From Microbacterium pullorum (GTDB lineage Bacteria > Actinomycetota > Actinomycetes > Actinomycetales > Microbacteriaceae), in contig NZ_JACSQP010000005.1 of NCBI RefSeq assembly GCF_014836535.1, forward strand, positions 62,001 through 126,000: a stretch of DNA of 64,000 nt, in the 5' to 3' direction. The translations under genes were made by a program, and so were the position numbers. The notes below the pieces were generated by a model, which made no database searches, was not told the DNA's origin, and worked only from the letters and a program-made list of their open reading frames with translations. Positions 39,725-47,994 of the stretch are shown here, in pieces. Positions within the stretch are counted from its first letter, which is position 1, and each line of letters opens with the position of its first letter.

Positions 39725-39791
39725 GCTGCTCAAGTGTCACTCGTGCACAGTTCCGCGGCGCCACACCCGCCACACCCGACACCGGAGCAGC
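39725..39791 (+). repeat. 67-bp dyad element, copy A
   Basis: It begins GCTGCTCAAGTGTCAC and ends GACACCGGAGCAGC. The arms pair with mismatches around a central CCGCGG. It is the first of four copies in the gene-free stretch 39666-40218. Confidence 0.85.
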
Positions 39792-39819
39792 CCGCACCGC
39801 CCACCCGCGGCGCCCGAGG

Positions 39820-39886
39820 GCTGCTGCGGTGTCGCGTGTGCGCAGTCCCGCGGCGCAGCACCCGCCACACGCGACACCGGAGCAGC
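39820..39886 (+). repeat. 67-bp dyad element, copy B
   Basis: The best preserved copy: GCTGCTGCGGTGTCGC continues to GTGTG and pairs with CACAC...GCGACACCGGAGCAGC, 21 base pairs with one mismatch around a 25-base loop holding CCGCGG. It starts 95 bases after copy A. Confidence 0.88.
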
Positions 39887-39994
39887 TCGCGGCCGCGGGC
39901 GCGGCCGCGGCCGCGGGGCGATACTCACCGCGATGGATGCCGGAACGTGCGCGGCCGCCCGCCGAAGCCGCGCCGCACGCCCGCAGATCCCCGG

Positions 39995-40061
39995 GCCGTT
40001 CCGGTGTCGCTCCGGCACAGTCCGTCGGCCGCACATCCACCACGACCGACACCGGAGCAGC
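39995..40061 (+). repeat. 67-bp dyad element, copy C
   Basis: The left arm is diverged (GCCGTTCCGGTGTCGC) and the right arm intact (GACACCGGAGCAGC). The left arm still pairs well, because the change to TCCGG restores the base mismatched in copy B. It starts 175 bases after copy B. Confidence 0.8.
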
Positions 40062-40088
40062 CCGCGGTCCGGCGCCCGACATCCGGGG

Positions 40089-40156
40089 GCTGCTGCGGTG
40101 TCGCGTGTGCATAGTCCCGCGGCGTGACCACCCGCCATATGCGACACCGGAGCAGC
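40089..40156 (+). repeat. 68-bp dyad element, copy D
   Basis: Left arm GCTGCTGCGGTGTCGCGTGT and right arm ATATGCGACACCGGAGCAGC. Where copy B has CACAC the right arm has ATAT, which still pairs through G-U wobble. It ends 50 bases before the rpe -10 box. Confidence 0.85.
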
Positions 40157-40206
40157 CCCCGGGCGCGCGACCGCGGTCTGCGGCACCCGGCCAGCCCGCG
40201 GCCCGG

Positions 40207-40212
40207 GATAAT
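40207..40212 (+). promoter_or_regulatory. Predicted -10 box (GATAAT), leaderless type, rpe
   Basis: GATAAT, six bases, then the GTG of rpe. GAAGG lies in the gap but too close to act as a normal ribosome binding site. Confidence 0.5.
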
Positions 40213-40218
40213 GAAGGC

Positions 40219-40893
40219 GTGACTGACAACGACGTGCGCATCAACCCGAGCATCCTCGCCGCCGACTTCGTCAACATGCAGGCCGACCTCGCCCGCATCG
40301 CGACGGCCGACTTCGTGCACGTGGACGTCATGGACAACCACTTCGTGCCGAACCTCACGTTCGGGCCGCAGATGGTCGGGCGCATCCAGGACACCAGCCC
40401 CATCCCGCTGGATGTGCACCTCATGATCGACGAGCCCGATCGCTGGGCACCGGAGTATGCCGAGCTCGGCGCCGAATCGGTCACATTCCACCTCGAAGCG
40501 GCGACCGACCCGATCTCACTCGCACGGCGCCTGCGCCAGATCGGCGCCCGGGCCGGCGTCGCGGTCAAGCCCGGCACCCCCGTGGAGGGGCTGTTCGACT
40601 CGCTCGACGAGTTCGACCAGATCCTCGTGATGACGGTGGAACCCGGCTTCGGCGGTCAGTCGTTCATGCCCGAGACCATGCCGAAGCTGCGGATGCTGGC
40701 CGACGAGGCCCGCCGACGCGGCAGCGCCGTGTGGCTGCAGGTCGACGGCGGCATCGGCGAATCGACGATCGCCCAGGCCGCCGAGGCCGGCGCCGACACG
40801 TTCGTGGCCGGGTCCGCCGTATTCGGCGCGACCGATCCGCAGGCCGCGATCACGGCCCTGCGCACCGCGGCGGGCCGCGCCCACCGGCACTGA
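40219..40893 (+). CDS. rpe: Ribulose-phosphate 3-epimerase
   Basis: 224 residues from the GTG at 40219; the frame is open upstream through the repeats, but the family begins at RINPSILAADFVNMQ. It interconverts ribulose-5-phosphate and xylulose-5-phosphate in the pentose phosphate pathway. VDVMDNHFVPNLTFGPQMV and MTVEPGFGGQSFMPETMPKL are the two family signatures, carrying the metal and catalytic Asp residues. It is 17 bases upstream of hisE, which has its own promoter. Confidence 0.96.
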   Translation: MTDNDVRINPSILAADFVNMQADLARIATADFVHVDVMDNHFVPNLTFGPQMVGRIQDTSPIPLDVHLMIDEPDRWAPEYAELGAESVTFHLEAATDPISLARRLRQIGARAGVAVKPGTPVEGLFDSLDEFDQILVMTVEPGFGGQSFMPETMPKLRMLADEARRRGSAVWLQVDGGIGESTIAQAAEAGADTFVAGSAVFGATDPQAAITALRTAAGRAHRH

Positions 40894-40897
40894 CCGG

Positions 40898-40903
40898 TAA
40901 CCT
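40898..40903 (+). promoter_or_regulatory. Predicted -10 box (TAACCT), leaderless type, hisE
   Basis: TAACCT, six bases, then the GTG of hisE. It begins four bases after the rpe stop. Confidence 0.5.
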
Positions 40904-40909
40904 GTCAAG

Positions 40910-41173
40910 GTGAAGACGTTCGACACCCTGTTCGCCGAGTTGTCCGCCACGGCGCAGCAGCGCCCCGAAGGGTCGGGAACCGTCGCGCAGCTGGATGCGG
41001 GCGTGCACGCGATCGGCAAGAAGATCGTCGAAGAGGCCGCTGAGGTCTGGATGGCCGCCGAGTACGAATCGCAGGATGCCGCGGCGGAGGAGATCTCCCA
41101 GCTGCTGTACCACCTGCAGGTGATGATGCTCGCGAAGGGGCTGAGCCTCGACGACGTCTACCGTCATCTCTGA
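40910..41173 (+). CDS. hisE: Phosphoribosyl-ATP pyrophosphatase
   Basis: 87 residues, second step of histidine synthesis, a MazG-like helical fold. The motif [17 protein letters not shown] supplies the metal-binding Glu residues, and [15 protein letters not shown] completes the site. It begins at a leaderless GTG and is the first gene of the local his group (hisE-hisG-hisF-hisI). hisA, hisB, hisC, hisD and hisH are not in the window. Confidence 0.95.
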   Translation: MKTFDTLFAELSATAQQRPEGSGTVAQLDAGVHAIGKKIVEEAAEVWMAAEYESQDAAAEEISQLLYHLQVMMLAKGLSLDDVYRHL

Positions 41174-41219
41174 GCCCACGCCCACACCCGCGCATCCATC
41201 CCCACACCGAAAGCCACCC

Positions 41220-42062
41220 ATGCTGCGTATCGCCGTGCCGAACAAGGGCTCCCTCGCCGACACCGCCGCCGAGATGCTCGCCGAGGCGGGCTACACGGGC
41301 CGCCGTGACCCGAAGGACCTGCACGTCATCGACCCGGTCAACGAGGTCGAGTTCTTCTACCTGCGCCCCAAAGACATCGCCACCTACGTCGGCTCCGGCG
41401 CACTGGATGTCGGCATCACCGGCCGTGACCTGCTGCTGGACGCCCGCATGCCGGGGGCGCGCGAGATCGAATCCCTCGGCTTCGGCGCGTCGACCTTCCG
41501 TTTCGCGGGCCCTCCCGGCCGCTTCGCCACGCTCGCCGACCTCGACGGCGTGCGGGTCGCCACCGCCTACCCGGGCCTGGTCGACGCGTACCTCGACGAG
41601 CACGGCGTGGCGGTGGACCTCGTGCCGCTGGACGGTGCCGTGGAATCGGCCGTGCAGCTGGGCGTCGCCGACGCCGTCGCCGATGTGGTCTCCACCGGGA
41701 CGACACTGCGCCAGGCGGGCCTCGAGATCTTCGGCCCGGTGCTGCTGCAGTCCGAGGCCGTGCTGATCGGCGCTCCCGTCGAAGCGCCCGGCGCCGAGAC
41801 CCTGCTGCGGCGCCTGCGCGGCGTCATGGTCGCCCGCCGCTACGTGCTGGTCGACTACGACCTGCCGGCGAACCTCGTCGATGAGGCCGTCACGATCGCC
41901 GGCGGCATCGAGTCGCCCACCATCTCGCCGCTGCGCGACCCGGCGTGGGTCGCCGTGCGCGTGATGATCGAGCGCACGCGCGCCAACCAGGTCATGGACG
42001 CCCTCTACGCCATCGGCGCCCGCGCGATCCTGGTGACCGCCATCCACAACGCGAGGCTCTGA
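41220..42062 (+). CDS. hisG: ATP phosphoribosyltransferase, long form
   Basis: 280 residues. It couples ATP and PRPP in the first and feedback-controlled step of histidine synthesis. The long form has a C-terminal ACT-like regulatory domain, seen here from about residue 205 ([18 protein letters not shown] onward), so no HisZ partner is needed. The PRPP-binding stretch is [15 protein letters not shown]. There is only a weak ribosome site before the ATG, and it probably depends on the hisE transcript. It overlaps hisF by one base. Confidence 0.95.
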   Translation: MLRIAVPNKGSLADTAAEMLAEAGYTGRRDPKDLHVIDPVNEVEFFYLRPKDIATYVGSGALDVGITGRDLLLDARMPGAREIESLGFGASTFRFAGPPGRFATLADLDGVRVATAYPGLVDAYLDEHGVAVDLVPLDGAVESAVQLGVADAVADVVSTGTTLRQAGLEIFGPVLLQSEAVLIGAPVEAPGAETLLRRLRGVMVARRYVLVDYDLPANLVDEAVTIAGGIESPTISPLRDPAWVAVRVMIERTRANQVMDALYAIGARAILVTAIHNARL

Positions 42063-42841
42063 TGACCCTCGCGTGCCGCGTCATCCCGTGCCTCGACGTC
42101 GCGGCGGGCCGCGTCGTCAAGGGCGTGAACTTCGCGAACCTGCGCGACATGGGCGACCCGGTCGCCCTCGCCCGCATGTACTACGAGCAGGGCGCCGACG
42201 AGATCACCTTCCTCGATGTCACCGCCACCGTCGATGACCGTGCCACGACCTACGACGTGGTGCGCCGCACCGCCGAAGAGGTCTTCATCCCGCTGACCGT
42301 CGGTGGGGGAGTGCGCTCCGCCGACGACGTGGCCAGGCTGCAGGCGGTGGGGGCCGACAAGATCGGCGTCAACTCCGCCGCCATCGCCCGCCCCGCCCTG
42401 CTCTCCGAGATCGCCGACCGGTTCGGCTCGCAGGCCCTCGTGCTGTCGCTGGATGTGAAGCGGTCGGATGCCACGGCTTCGGGGTTCGTCGTGACCACCC
42501 ACGGCGGACGCACCGAGACCACGCTGGATGCCCTGGACTGGGCCCGCGAGGCCATCGACCGCGGTGCCGGCGAGCTGCTGGTGAACTCCATCGACGCCGA
42601 CGGCACGAAGACGGGCTTCGACCTGCAGCTGATCGGCCTCATGCGCGAGCTCGCCAGCGTGCCCGTCATCGCCTCCGGAGGAGCCGGTGCCGCAGCCGAT
42701 TTCGCCCCGGCCGTGCACGCCGGCGCCGACGCGGTGCTGGCAGCGTCGGTGTTCCACTCCGGCCAGCTGAGCATCGCCGACGTCAAGGACGCCCTCGCCG
42801 CCGACGGCGTGCTGGTGCGCGGACGGGAGGACGCATCATGA
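42062..42841 (+). CDS. hisF: Imidazole glycerol phosphate synthase, cyclase subunit
   Basis: 259 residues, a TIM barrel. It uses ammonia from HisH to form imidazole glycerol phosphate and [23 protein letters not shown] holds the first catalytic Asp. [10 protein letters not shown] and the later [11 protein letters not shown] are the phosphate-binding loops, with the second Asp in [14 protein letters not shown]. It is coupled to hisG (one-base overlap) and hisI (ATGA). hisH is elsewhere. Confidence 0.96.
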   Translation: MTLACRVIPCLDVAAGRVVKGVNFANLRDMGDPVALARMYYEQGADEITFLDVTATVDDRATTYDVVRRTAEEVFIPLTVGGGVRSADDVARLQAVGADKIGVNSAAIARPALLSEIADRFGSQALVLSLDVKRSDATASGFVVTTHGGRTETTLDALDWAREAIDRGAGELLVNSIDADGTKTGFDLQLIGLMRELASVPVIASGGAGAAADFAPAVHAGADAVLAASVFHSGQLSIADVKDALAADGVLVRGREDAS

Positions 42842-43194
42842 CCGAATCCGTGGACGACCGCATCGCGCGGGTGCGCTTCGACGACGCGGGCCTCGTCGCG
42901 GCCATCATCCAGCAGTGGGACACCCGCGAGGTGCTCATGCTGGCGTGGATGGATGCCGAGGCACTCCGGCGCACCCTCACCACCGGCCGCGTGACGTTCT
43001 GGTCGCGCTCGCGCGGGGAGTACTGGCGCAAGGGCGACACGTCCGGGCACATCCAGCTCGTGCGCGGCGCACGCCTGGATTGCGACGGCGACGCCGTGCT
43101 GATCGAGGTCGAGCAGATCGGCGCGGCCTGCCACACCGGCACCCGCACCTGCTTCGACGTCGACGACCTGCACCCGCAGACGGCGCTGTCATGA
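42838..43194 (+). CDS. hisI: Phosphoribosyl-AMP cyclohydrolase
   Basis: 118 residues. It opens the adenine ring in the third step of histidine synthesis. The signatures are [38 protein letters not shown] and the zinc site D-C-D-G-D...C-H-T-G-x-R-T-C. HisE is separate, so this is a single-domain HisI. In many actinobacteria trpE follows; here the next gene overlaps the stop by four bases. Confidence 0.96.
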   Translation: MTESVDDRIARVRFDDAGLVAAIIQQWDTREVLMLAWMDAEALRRTLTTGRVTFWSRSRGEYWRKGDTSGHIQLVRGARLDCDGDAVLIEVEQIGAACHTGTRTCFDVDDLHPQTALS

Positions 43195-43790
43195 CCCGTC
43201 GCGCACGCCTGATGGCCGTGCTCGCGATCGTGGTCGCCGGCGGTGCCGCCGTGATCTCGTCCACGCAGACGTGGCTGCACGTCACCCTCACCGACGGCGC
43301 GGCCGACTCGCTCGCCGTGCCGGGCACCGCCGCCGTCCCGGTGCTGGCCCCGCTCGGGCTCGCCGCTCTGGCACTCGGCCTCGCCCTCACGATCGTGGGG
43401 CGCGTGCTGCGCTACGTCTTCGGCGTGATCGCGATCGCCATCGGCGCGTCGCTGCTGGCCCTCGTCTGGCCCGTGGCGATCGACCTGCCGCTGCCCGCCG
43501 TCGCCGCCACCGTGACCGAGGCCACCGGCCTCAGCGGTCTGGAGGCCGTGTCGGCCCTCGTCGCCGAGATCACCGCGACAGCCTGGCCGTGGGTGGCCCT
43601 CGTGGCCGCCGTCGTGCTGATCGCCGGCGGCGCGTTCACCCTTGCCACCGCCCACACGTGGCGCGGTTCCGGCCGCCGCTACCGCACCGACACACCCGCC
43701 GCCGGCACCGGCGGAACCGCGGGATCGCGCCCCCACGACGCGATCGACTCGTGGGACGACCTGTCCCGCGGCGCGGACCCGACGGCCTGA
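43191..43790 (+). CDS. Trp biosynthesis-associated membrane protein
   Basis: 199 residues from an ATG overlapping the hisI stop. It carries about four membrane helices ([65 protein letters not shown]) and a polar C-terminal tail. WLHVTL stands after the first helix. This fits the actinobacterial family found beside trpE and trpC (TIGR02234 as I recall). Its biochemical role is not established. trpE itself is missing between hisI and this gene. Confidence 0.82.
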   Translation: MTRRARLMAVLAIVVAGGAAVISSTQTWLHVTLTDGAADSLAVPGTAAVPVLAPLGLAALALGLALTIVGRVLRYVFGVIAIAIGASLLALVWPVAIDLPLPAVAATVTEATGLSGLEAVSALVAEITATAWPWVALVAAVVLIAGGAFTLATAHTWRGSGRRYRTDTPAAGTGGTAGSRPHDAIDSWDDLSRGADPTA

Positions 43791-43796
43791 CCCCGC

Positions 43797-43802
43797 TAGA
43801 CT
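43797..43802 (+). promoter_or_regulatory. Predicted -10 box (TAGACT) before the HGxxPAAW gene and trpCBA
   Basis: TAGACT gives a start near 43809 and a leader of about 37 bases with GAAGGAG before the ATG. It would allow trpCBA to be transcribed apart from the his genes. Confidence 0.5.
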
Positions 43803-43845
43803 GAACCGAGCGGCCGCCCTGCCGCTCGGCACGCGAAGGAGATCC

Positions 43846-44076
43846 ATGAGCAACCACATCGGCGACCCCGGTCACGGACATTCCCCGGCAGCATGGACCG
43901 CCGTCGTGATCATGCTTCTCGCGGTGGTTCTGGGCACGGTGTTCTTCTGGCTGGATATGCCGGCACTGGTATGGGCTTCGGCCGCCCTCGTCGTGGTCGG
44001 CGCGCTCGTCGGGTGGGGCATGGCCAAGGCCGGTTACGGCGTCAACGGCCCCAAGTACGCGCCGAAGCAGCATTGA
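43846..44076 (+). CDS. HGxxPAAW-family small membrane protein
   Basis: 76 residues with GAAGGAG before the ATG. The N-terminal HGHSPAAW matches the signature that names the family. Two membrane helices follow (TAVVIMLLAVVLGTVFFWL and ALVWASAALVVVGALVGWGM), and the C-terminus reads [13 protein letters not shown]. It is known as a conserved neighbour of trpC in Microbacteriaceae and related actinobacteria, with no proven function. Its TGA overlaps the TTG start of trpC. Confidence 0.8.
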   Translation: MSNHIGDPGHGHSPAAWTAVVIMLLAVVLGTVFFWLDMPALVWASAALVVVGALVGWGMAKAGYGVNGPKYAPKQH

Positions 44077-44855
44077 GTATCCTCGCTGACCTCACAGCCG
44101 GCGCAGTCGAGGACGCCCAGGCACGCCAGCAGCTGCGTCCGCTCGCGGAGGTGGAGCAGTCGGCGCTCGCCCAGGCTCCCGCCCTCGACGCGTTGCACGC
44201 TCTCGCACCCGCGGGCCAGGTCAAGATCATCGCCGAGGTCAAGCGCGCGAGTCCTTCGCGTGGCGACCTGGCATCGATCCCCGACCCCGCCCACCAGGCA
44301 TCGCTCTACCAGACCGGGGGAGCGAGCGCGATCTCGGTGCTGACCGAGGGCCGCCGCTTCAAGGGCAGCCTCGCCGACCTCGAGGCCGTGAAGGCCGCCG
44401 TGTCGGTGCCGGTGCTGCGCAAGGACTTCATCGCGACGCCCTACCAGGTGCTCGAAGCACGCGCGAGCGGCGCCGACCTCGTGCTGCTCATCGTGGCCGC
44501 CCTCGAGCAGCCGGTGCTGGCGCAGCTGCACAGCCTCGTCCTCGACCTCGGCATGACGCCGCTGGTGGAGACCCACTCGCTCGACGAGGTGCACCGCGCC
44601 GCCGACATCGGCGCACGCCTGGTCGGGGTCAACGCCCGCGACCTCTCGACGTTCGAGATGGATCGCGACCTGTTCGGCCGGTTGGCCGAGCACCTGCCGT
44701 CGGATGCCGTGAAGATCGCGGAATCCGCCGTGCTCACCCCCGCCGACGTCACGCACTACCGCGCCGCGGGCGCCGACGTCGTCCTCATCGGGGAGGCGCT
44801 GGTCACCGGCGACCCCGTCTCGACCCTCACTGCTTTCCTGGAGGCCGGCTCATGA
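44073..44855 (+). CDS. trpC: Indole-3-glycerol phosphate synthase
   Basis: 260 residues starting with TTG, which overlaps the previous stop as TTGA. This is a rare start codon in this window and is likely kept for coupling. It closes the indole ring from CdRP. The signatures are [51 protein letters not shown] and [13 protein letters not shown]. trpD, trpE and trpG are not in the window. Confidence 0.95.
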   Translation: MSILADLTAGAVEDAQARQQLRPLAEVEQSALAQAPALDALHALAPAGQVKIIAEVKRASPSRGDLASIPDPAHQASLYQTGGASAISVLTEGRRFKGSLADLEAVKAAVSVPVLRKDFIATPYQVLEARASGADLVLLIVAALEQPVLAQLHSLVLDLGMTPLVETHSLDEVHRAADIGARLVGVNARDLSTFEMDRDLFGRLAEHLPSDAVKIAESAVLTPADVTHYRAAGADVVLIGEALVTGDPVSTLTAFLEAGS

Positions 44856-46114
44856 GTCTGCGCGATGCCGCTGGACCCTTCTTCGGCGACTTCGGCGGCC
44901 GGTACATGCCGGAATCGCTCATCGCCGCGATCGACGAACTCACCGCGGTGTACGACGCCGCGAAGATCGATCCGTCGTTCCAGGCCGAGTTCGAGGGCCT
45001 GCTGCGCTCGTACGCCGGCCGCCCGTCGCCGCTGACCGAAGTGCCCCGGTTCGCCGAGCACGCCGGCGGCGCCCGCGTGTTCCTCAAACGCGAGGACCTC
45101 AACCACACCGGGTCGCACAAGATCAACAACGTCATCGGGCAGGCGCTGCTCACGAAGCGCCTCGGCAAGACCCGCGTCATCGCCGAGACCGGCGCCGGTC
45201 AGCACGGCGTCGCCACCGCCACGGCGGCTGCGCTCTTCGGCTTCGACTGCACCGTCTACATGGGCGAGGTCGACACCGAGCGCCAGGCGCTCAACGTCGC
45301 GCGCATGCGGCTGCTGGGCGCCGAGGTGATCCCGGTCACGACGGGCTCGCGCACGCTGAAGGATGCCATCAACGAGGCATACCGCGACTGGGTCGCCAGT
45401 GTCGAGACGACCAACTACATCTTCGGCACCGCGGCCGGCCCCCACCCGTTCCCCGCGATGGTGCGCGACTTCCAGAAGATCATCAGCGAAGAGGCCCGCG
45501 CGCAGCTGCTCGACGAGGTCGGACGTCTGCCCGACGCGGTCGTCGCCTGTGTCGGCGGCGGATCGAACGCGATCGGGATGTTCGATGCGTTCCTCGACGA
45601 CGCCGACGTGAAGCTGTACGGCGTGGAGGCGGCCGGCGACGGTGTCGACACCCTCCGTCACGCGGCATCCATCGAGCGTGGCCGCCCCGGCGTGCTGCAC
45701 GGTGCGAAGACCTTCGTCCTGCAGGATGAGGACGGTCAGACCGTCGAGTCGCACTCGATCTCCGCGGGCCTCGACTATCCCGGCGTCGGCCCCGAGCACG
45801 CGTGGTTGGCGTCGATCGGCCGCGCCGAGTACATCCCCGCGACCGACACCGAGGCGATGGAGGCCCTGCGACTGCTCAGCCGCACCGAGGGGATCATCCC
45901 CGCGATCGAGTCGGCCCACGCGCTGGCGGGCGCCATGCGTCTCGGCCGCGAACTCGGACCGGATGCCGTGATCGCCGTCAGCCTCTCCGGCCGCGGCGAC
46001 AAGGACATGGACACCGCGGCCCGCTGGTTCGGGCTCTACGGCGACGAGGCTCCCGCCCCGGTGGTCACGCCGCCCGAAGACGACGCCGCTGCCGGTGAAG
46101 GGATCGAACTGTGA
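44852..46114 (+). CDS. trpB: Tryptophan synthase beta subunit
   Basis: 420 residues, PLP enzyme joining indole and serine. The PLP lysine is in [35 protein letters not shown] and the phosphate loop [15 protein letters not shown] follow. It opens with [20 protein letters not shown], the normal start. The C-terminal end is slightly extended, acidic and Ala/Pro-rich. Four-base overlaps couple it to trpC and trpA. Confidence 0.97.
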   Translation: MSLRDAAGPFFGDFGGRYMPESLIAAIDELTAVYDAAKIDPSFQAEFEGLLRSYAGRPSPLTEVPRFAEHAGGARVFLKREDLNHTGSHKINNVIGQALLTKRLGKTRVIAETGAGQHGVATATAAALFGFDCTVYMGEVDTERQALNVARMRLLGAEVIPVTTGSRTLKDAINEAYRDWVASVETTNYIFGTAAGPHPFPAMVRDFQKIISEEARAQLLDEVGRLPDAVVACVGGGSNAIGMFDAFLDDADVKLYGVEAAGDGVDTLRHAASIERGRPGVLHGAKTFVLQDEDGQTVESHSISAGLDYPGVGPEHAWLASIGRAEYIPATDTEAMEALRLLSRTEGIIPAIESAHALAGAMRLGRELGPDAVIAVSLSGRGDKDMDTAARWFGLYGDEAPAPVVTPPEDDAAAGEGIEL

Positions 46115-46899
46115 CCTCCCGCGTCGCCGCCGCCATCGACAAGGCCGCCGCCGAGGGACGCGGTGCGTTCGTCGGCTACCTGCCGCTCGGGTTCCCCGAC
46201 CTGCAGGCGAGCATCGAGGCCGCCGTCACCCTCGCCGAGAACGGCGCCGACATCCTCGAGCTCGGCCCTCCCTACTCCGACCCCGTGATGGACGGCACCG
46301 TCATTCAGGAGGCGACCCAGACCGCCCTCGCGGCCGGGTTCCGACTTCGTGACATCTTCACCGCGGTGCGGGAGATCACTTCGCGCGTCGAGGTCCCCGT
46401 GCTGGTGATGACGTACTGGAACCCCGTCATGCAGTACGGCGTCGACCGCTTCGCCGATGACCTGCTCGCCGCGGGCGGCGCGGGACTCATCACCCCCGAC
46501 ATCACTCCCGACACTGCGGGCGAGTGGATCGCGGCATCCGAGCGCACCGGCCTCGACCGGATCTTCCTCGCCGCCCCCACCTCCACCGACGAGCGGCTCG
46601 ACCTCATCGTCGGCGCATCGACGGGGTTCGTGTACACCGTCTCGACGATGGGCATCACGGGGGAGCGGGCGGATCTGGATGCCGCCGCGCGCACGCTCGT
46701 GCAGCGGCTGCGCGACCGCGGCTGCGAACGCGCCTGCGTCGGCATCGGCATCTCGACCGCCGACCATGTCGCCGGAGTGCTGGACTACGCCGACGGGGCG
46801 ATCGTGGGCACCGCCCTCGTGCGGGCGCTCCGCGACGGCGGACTCGACGCTCTCGCCGCCACGACACGCGCCCTCACCGCCGGCGCCACCGCGAACTAG
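46111..46899 (+). CDS. trpA: Tryptophan synthase alpha subunit
   Basis: 262 residues from a GTG overlapping the trpB stop. It cleaves indole-3-glycerol phosphate and passes indole to TrpB. The catalytic Glu and Asp lie in [15 protein letters not shown] (Glu region just after) and [37 protein letters not shown] is the C-terminal phosphate site. Its TAG stop (46897-46899) is also the start of the TAGACT -10 box before lgt. Confidence 0.96.
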   Translation: MTSRVAAAIDKAAAEGRGAFVGYLPLGFPDLQASIEAAVTLAENGADILELGPPYSDPVMDGTVIQEATQTALAAGFRLRDIFTAVREITSRVEVPVLVMTYWNPVMQYGVDRFADDLLAAGGAGLITPDITPDTAGEWIAASERTGLDRIFLAAPTSTDERLDLIVGASTGFVYTVSTMGITGERADLDAAARTLVQRLRDRGCERACVGIGISTADHVAGVLDYADGAIVGTALVRALRDGGLDALAATTRALTAGATAN

Positions 46900-46902
46900 A
46901 CT
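46897..46902 (+). promoter_or_regulatory. Predicted -10 box (TAGACT) for lgt, overlapping the trpA stop
   Basis: TAGACT uses the trpA stop codon as its first three bases. Start near 46909, leader of about 44 bases. Confidence 0.5.
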
Positions 46903-46952
46903 TTCTCGGGCCGGACCGCCTCCGCCCTCCGAACGCAAGGACCCGATCTCCC

Positions 46953-47942
46953 ATGATCCACGCCGCAGCGAGCGTCGTCGCCAGCATCCCGAGCCCGTCC
47001 GTCAGTTACTGGGACCTGGGTCCGCTGCGCATCCACTTCTACGCGCTGTGCATCATCGCCGGGATCATCGCCGCGGCGCTGCTGACCAACCGCCGCCTCA
47101 CCCGGCGTGGTGCGGAGCCGTGGGTCGTCCTCGACATCTCGCTGCTCGCGGTGCCGCTGGCCATCGTCGGCGCGCGCATCTTCCACGTGCTCACCCATCC
47201 GGGGTTCTACTTCGGCCAGGGTCGACAGTGGTGGAACCCGTTCGAGCAGGACGCCATCTGGAATATCTGGGACGGCGGCATCGCGATCTTCGGCGCCCTC
47301 CTCGGCGGCGCCGTGGGTGCGTGGCTGGGCTGCCGCTGGACCGGCATCCGCTTCTGGAGCTTCGCCGATGCACTGGCCCCCGGCCTGCTGCTCGCGCAGG
47401 CGATCGGCCGGTTCGGCAACTGGTTCAACCAGGAACTCTACGGCGTGCCCACCGACCTGCCGTGGGGCCTGGAGATCGACTACCCCAATGCTGCGTGGCC
47501 GGTCGGCCTGCCCGAAGGGACCCTCTTCCACCCCACGTTCCTGTACGAGTCGCTGTGGAACCTCCTCGGCGTGCTGGTGCTGCTGTGGGCCGGCCGCAAG
47601 CTGCGCCTGCAGTGGGGACGGCTGTTCGGGCTGTACCTCGTCTGGTACTGCGCGGGCCGCGTGGTGTGGGAATCGATCCGCATCGACCCGAGCGAAGTCT
47701 TCCTCGGCCTTCGCACGAATGTGTGGGCCGCGATCTTCGGTGTCGTGGTGGGGCTCGTCATCATCGTCGTGCAGAAGCGCCGCCACACCGGCAATGAGCC
47801 GTCGGTATATGTGCCCGGGCGCCAGTGGCAGCCCGATGGGGCTGTACACTCTCAGAACACCGAAGACTTCGTCGACGTGAGCGCACCCCCCGCGTCCGAT
47901 GTCCCCGAGGAGACAGCCACAAGCGCAGTTCCCCGCACATAG
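46953..47942 (+). CDS. lgt: Prolipoprotein diacylglyceryl transferase
   Basis: 329 residues from the ATG at 46953. It transfers diacylglycerol to the lipobox cysteine of prolipoproteins in the membrane. About seven helices are seen, with the signature [18 protein letters not shown] and the earlier [13 protein letters not shown]. The C-terminal tail of about 50 residues after the last helix is polar, Pro/Glu-rich and cytoplasmic, as is common in actinobacteria. gltB begins 52 bases later. A TACACT at 47845-47850 inside the lgt tail could start the gltB message. Confidence 0.95.
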   Translation: MIHAAASVVASIPSPSVSYWDLGPLRIHFYALCIIAGIIAAALLTNRRLTRRGAEPWVVLDISLLAVPLAIVGARIFHVLTHPGFYFGQGRQWWNPFEQDAIWNIWDGGIAIFGALLGGAVGAWLGCRWTGIRFWSFADALAPGLLLAQAIGRFGNWFNQELYGVPTDLPWGLEIDYPNAAWPVGLPEGTLFHPTFLYESLWNLLGVLVLLWAGRKLRLQWGRLFGLYLVWYCAGRVVWESIRIDPSEVFLGLRTNVWAAIFGVVVGLVIIVVQKRRHTGNEPSVYVPGRQWQPDGAVHSQNTEDFVDVSAPPASDVPEETATSAVPRT

Positions 47943-47962
47943 CTTTCAGGGCCGACGTCGTC

Positions 47963-47989
47963 CCGTCTTGAGTCTCAGAGTAAGGACGG
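47963..47989 (+). promoter_or_regulatory. Hairpin over the gltB Shine-Dalgarno sequence
   Basis: CCGTCTT (47963-47969) can pair with AAGGACGG (47982-47989), with one bulged G and a 12-base loop. AAGGA is the ribosome binding site eight bases before the gltB ATG. Regulation by this fold is inference. Confidence 0.4.
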
Positions 47990-47994
47990 CAGGT

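Noticed and set aside
39725..40156. CRISPR array
   Set aside because: The repeats are long near-palindromes with irregular spacing (95, 175 and 94 bases between starts) and diverged arms. No cas gene is in the window.
43797..43845. trp attenuator or T-box before the trp genes
   Set aside because: The leader is about 37 bases with no Trp codon run, no T-box sequence and no terminator.
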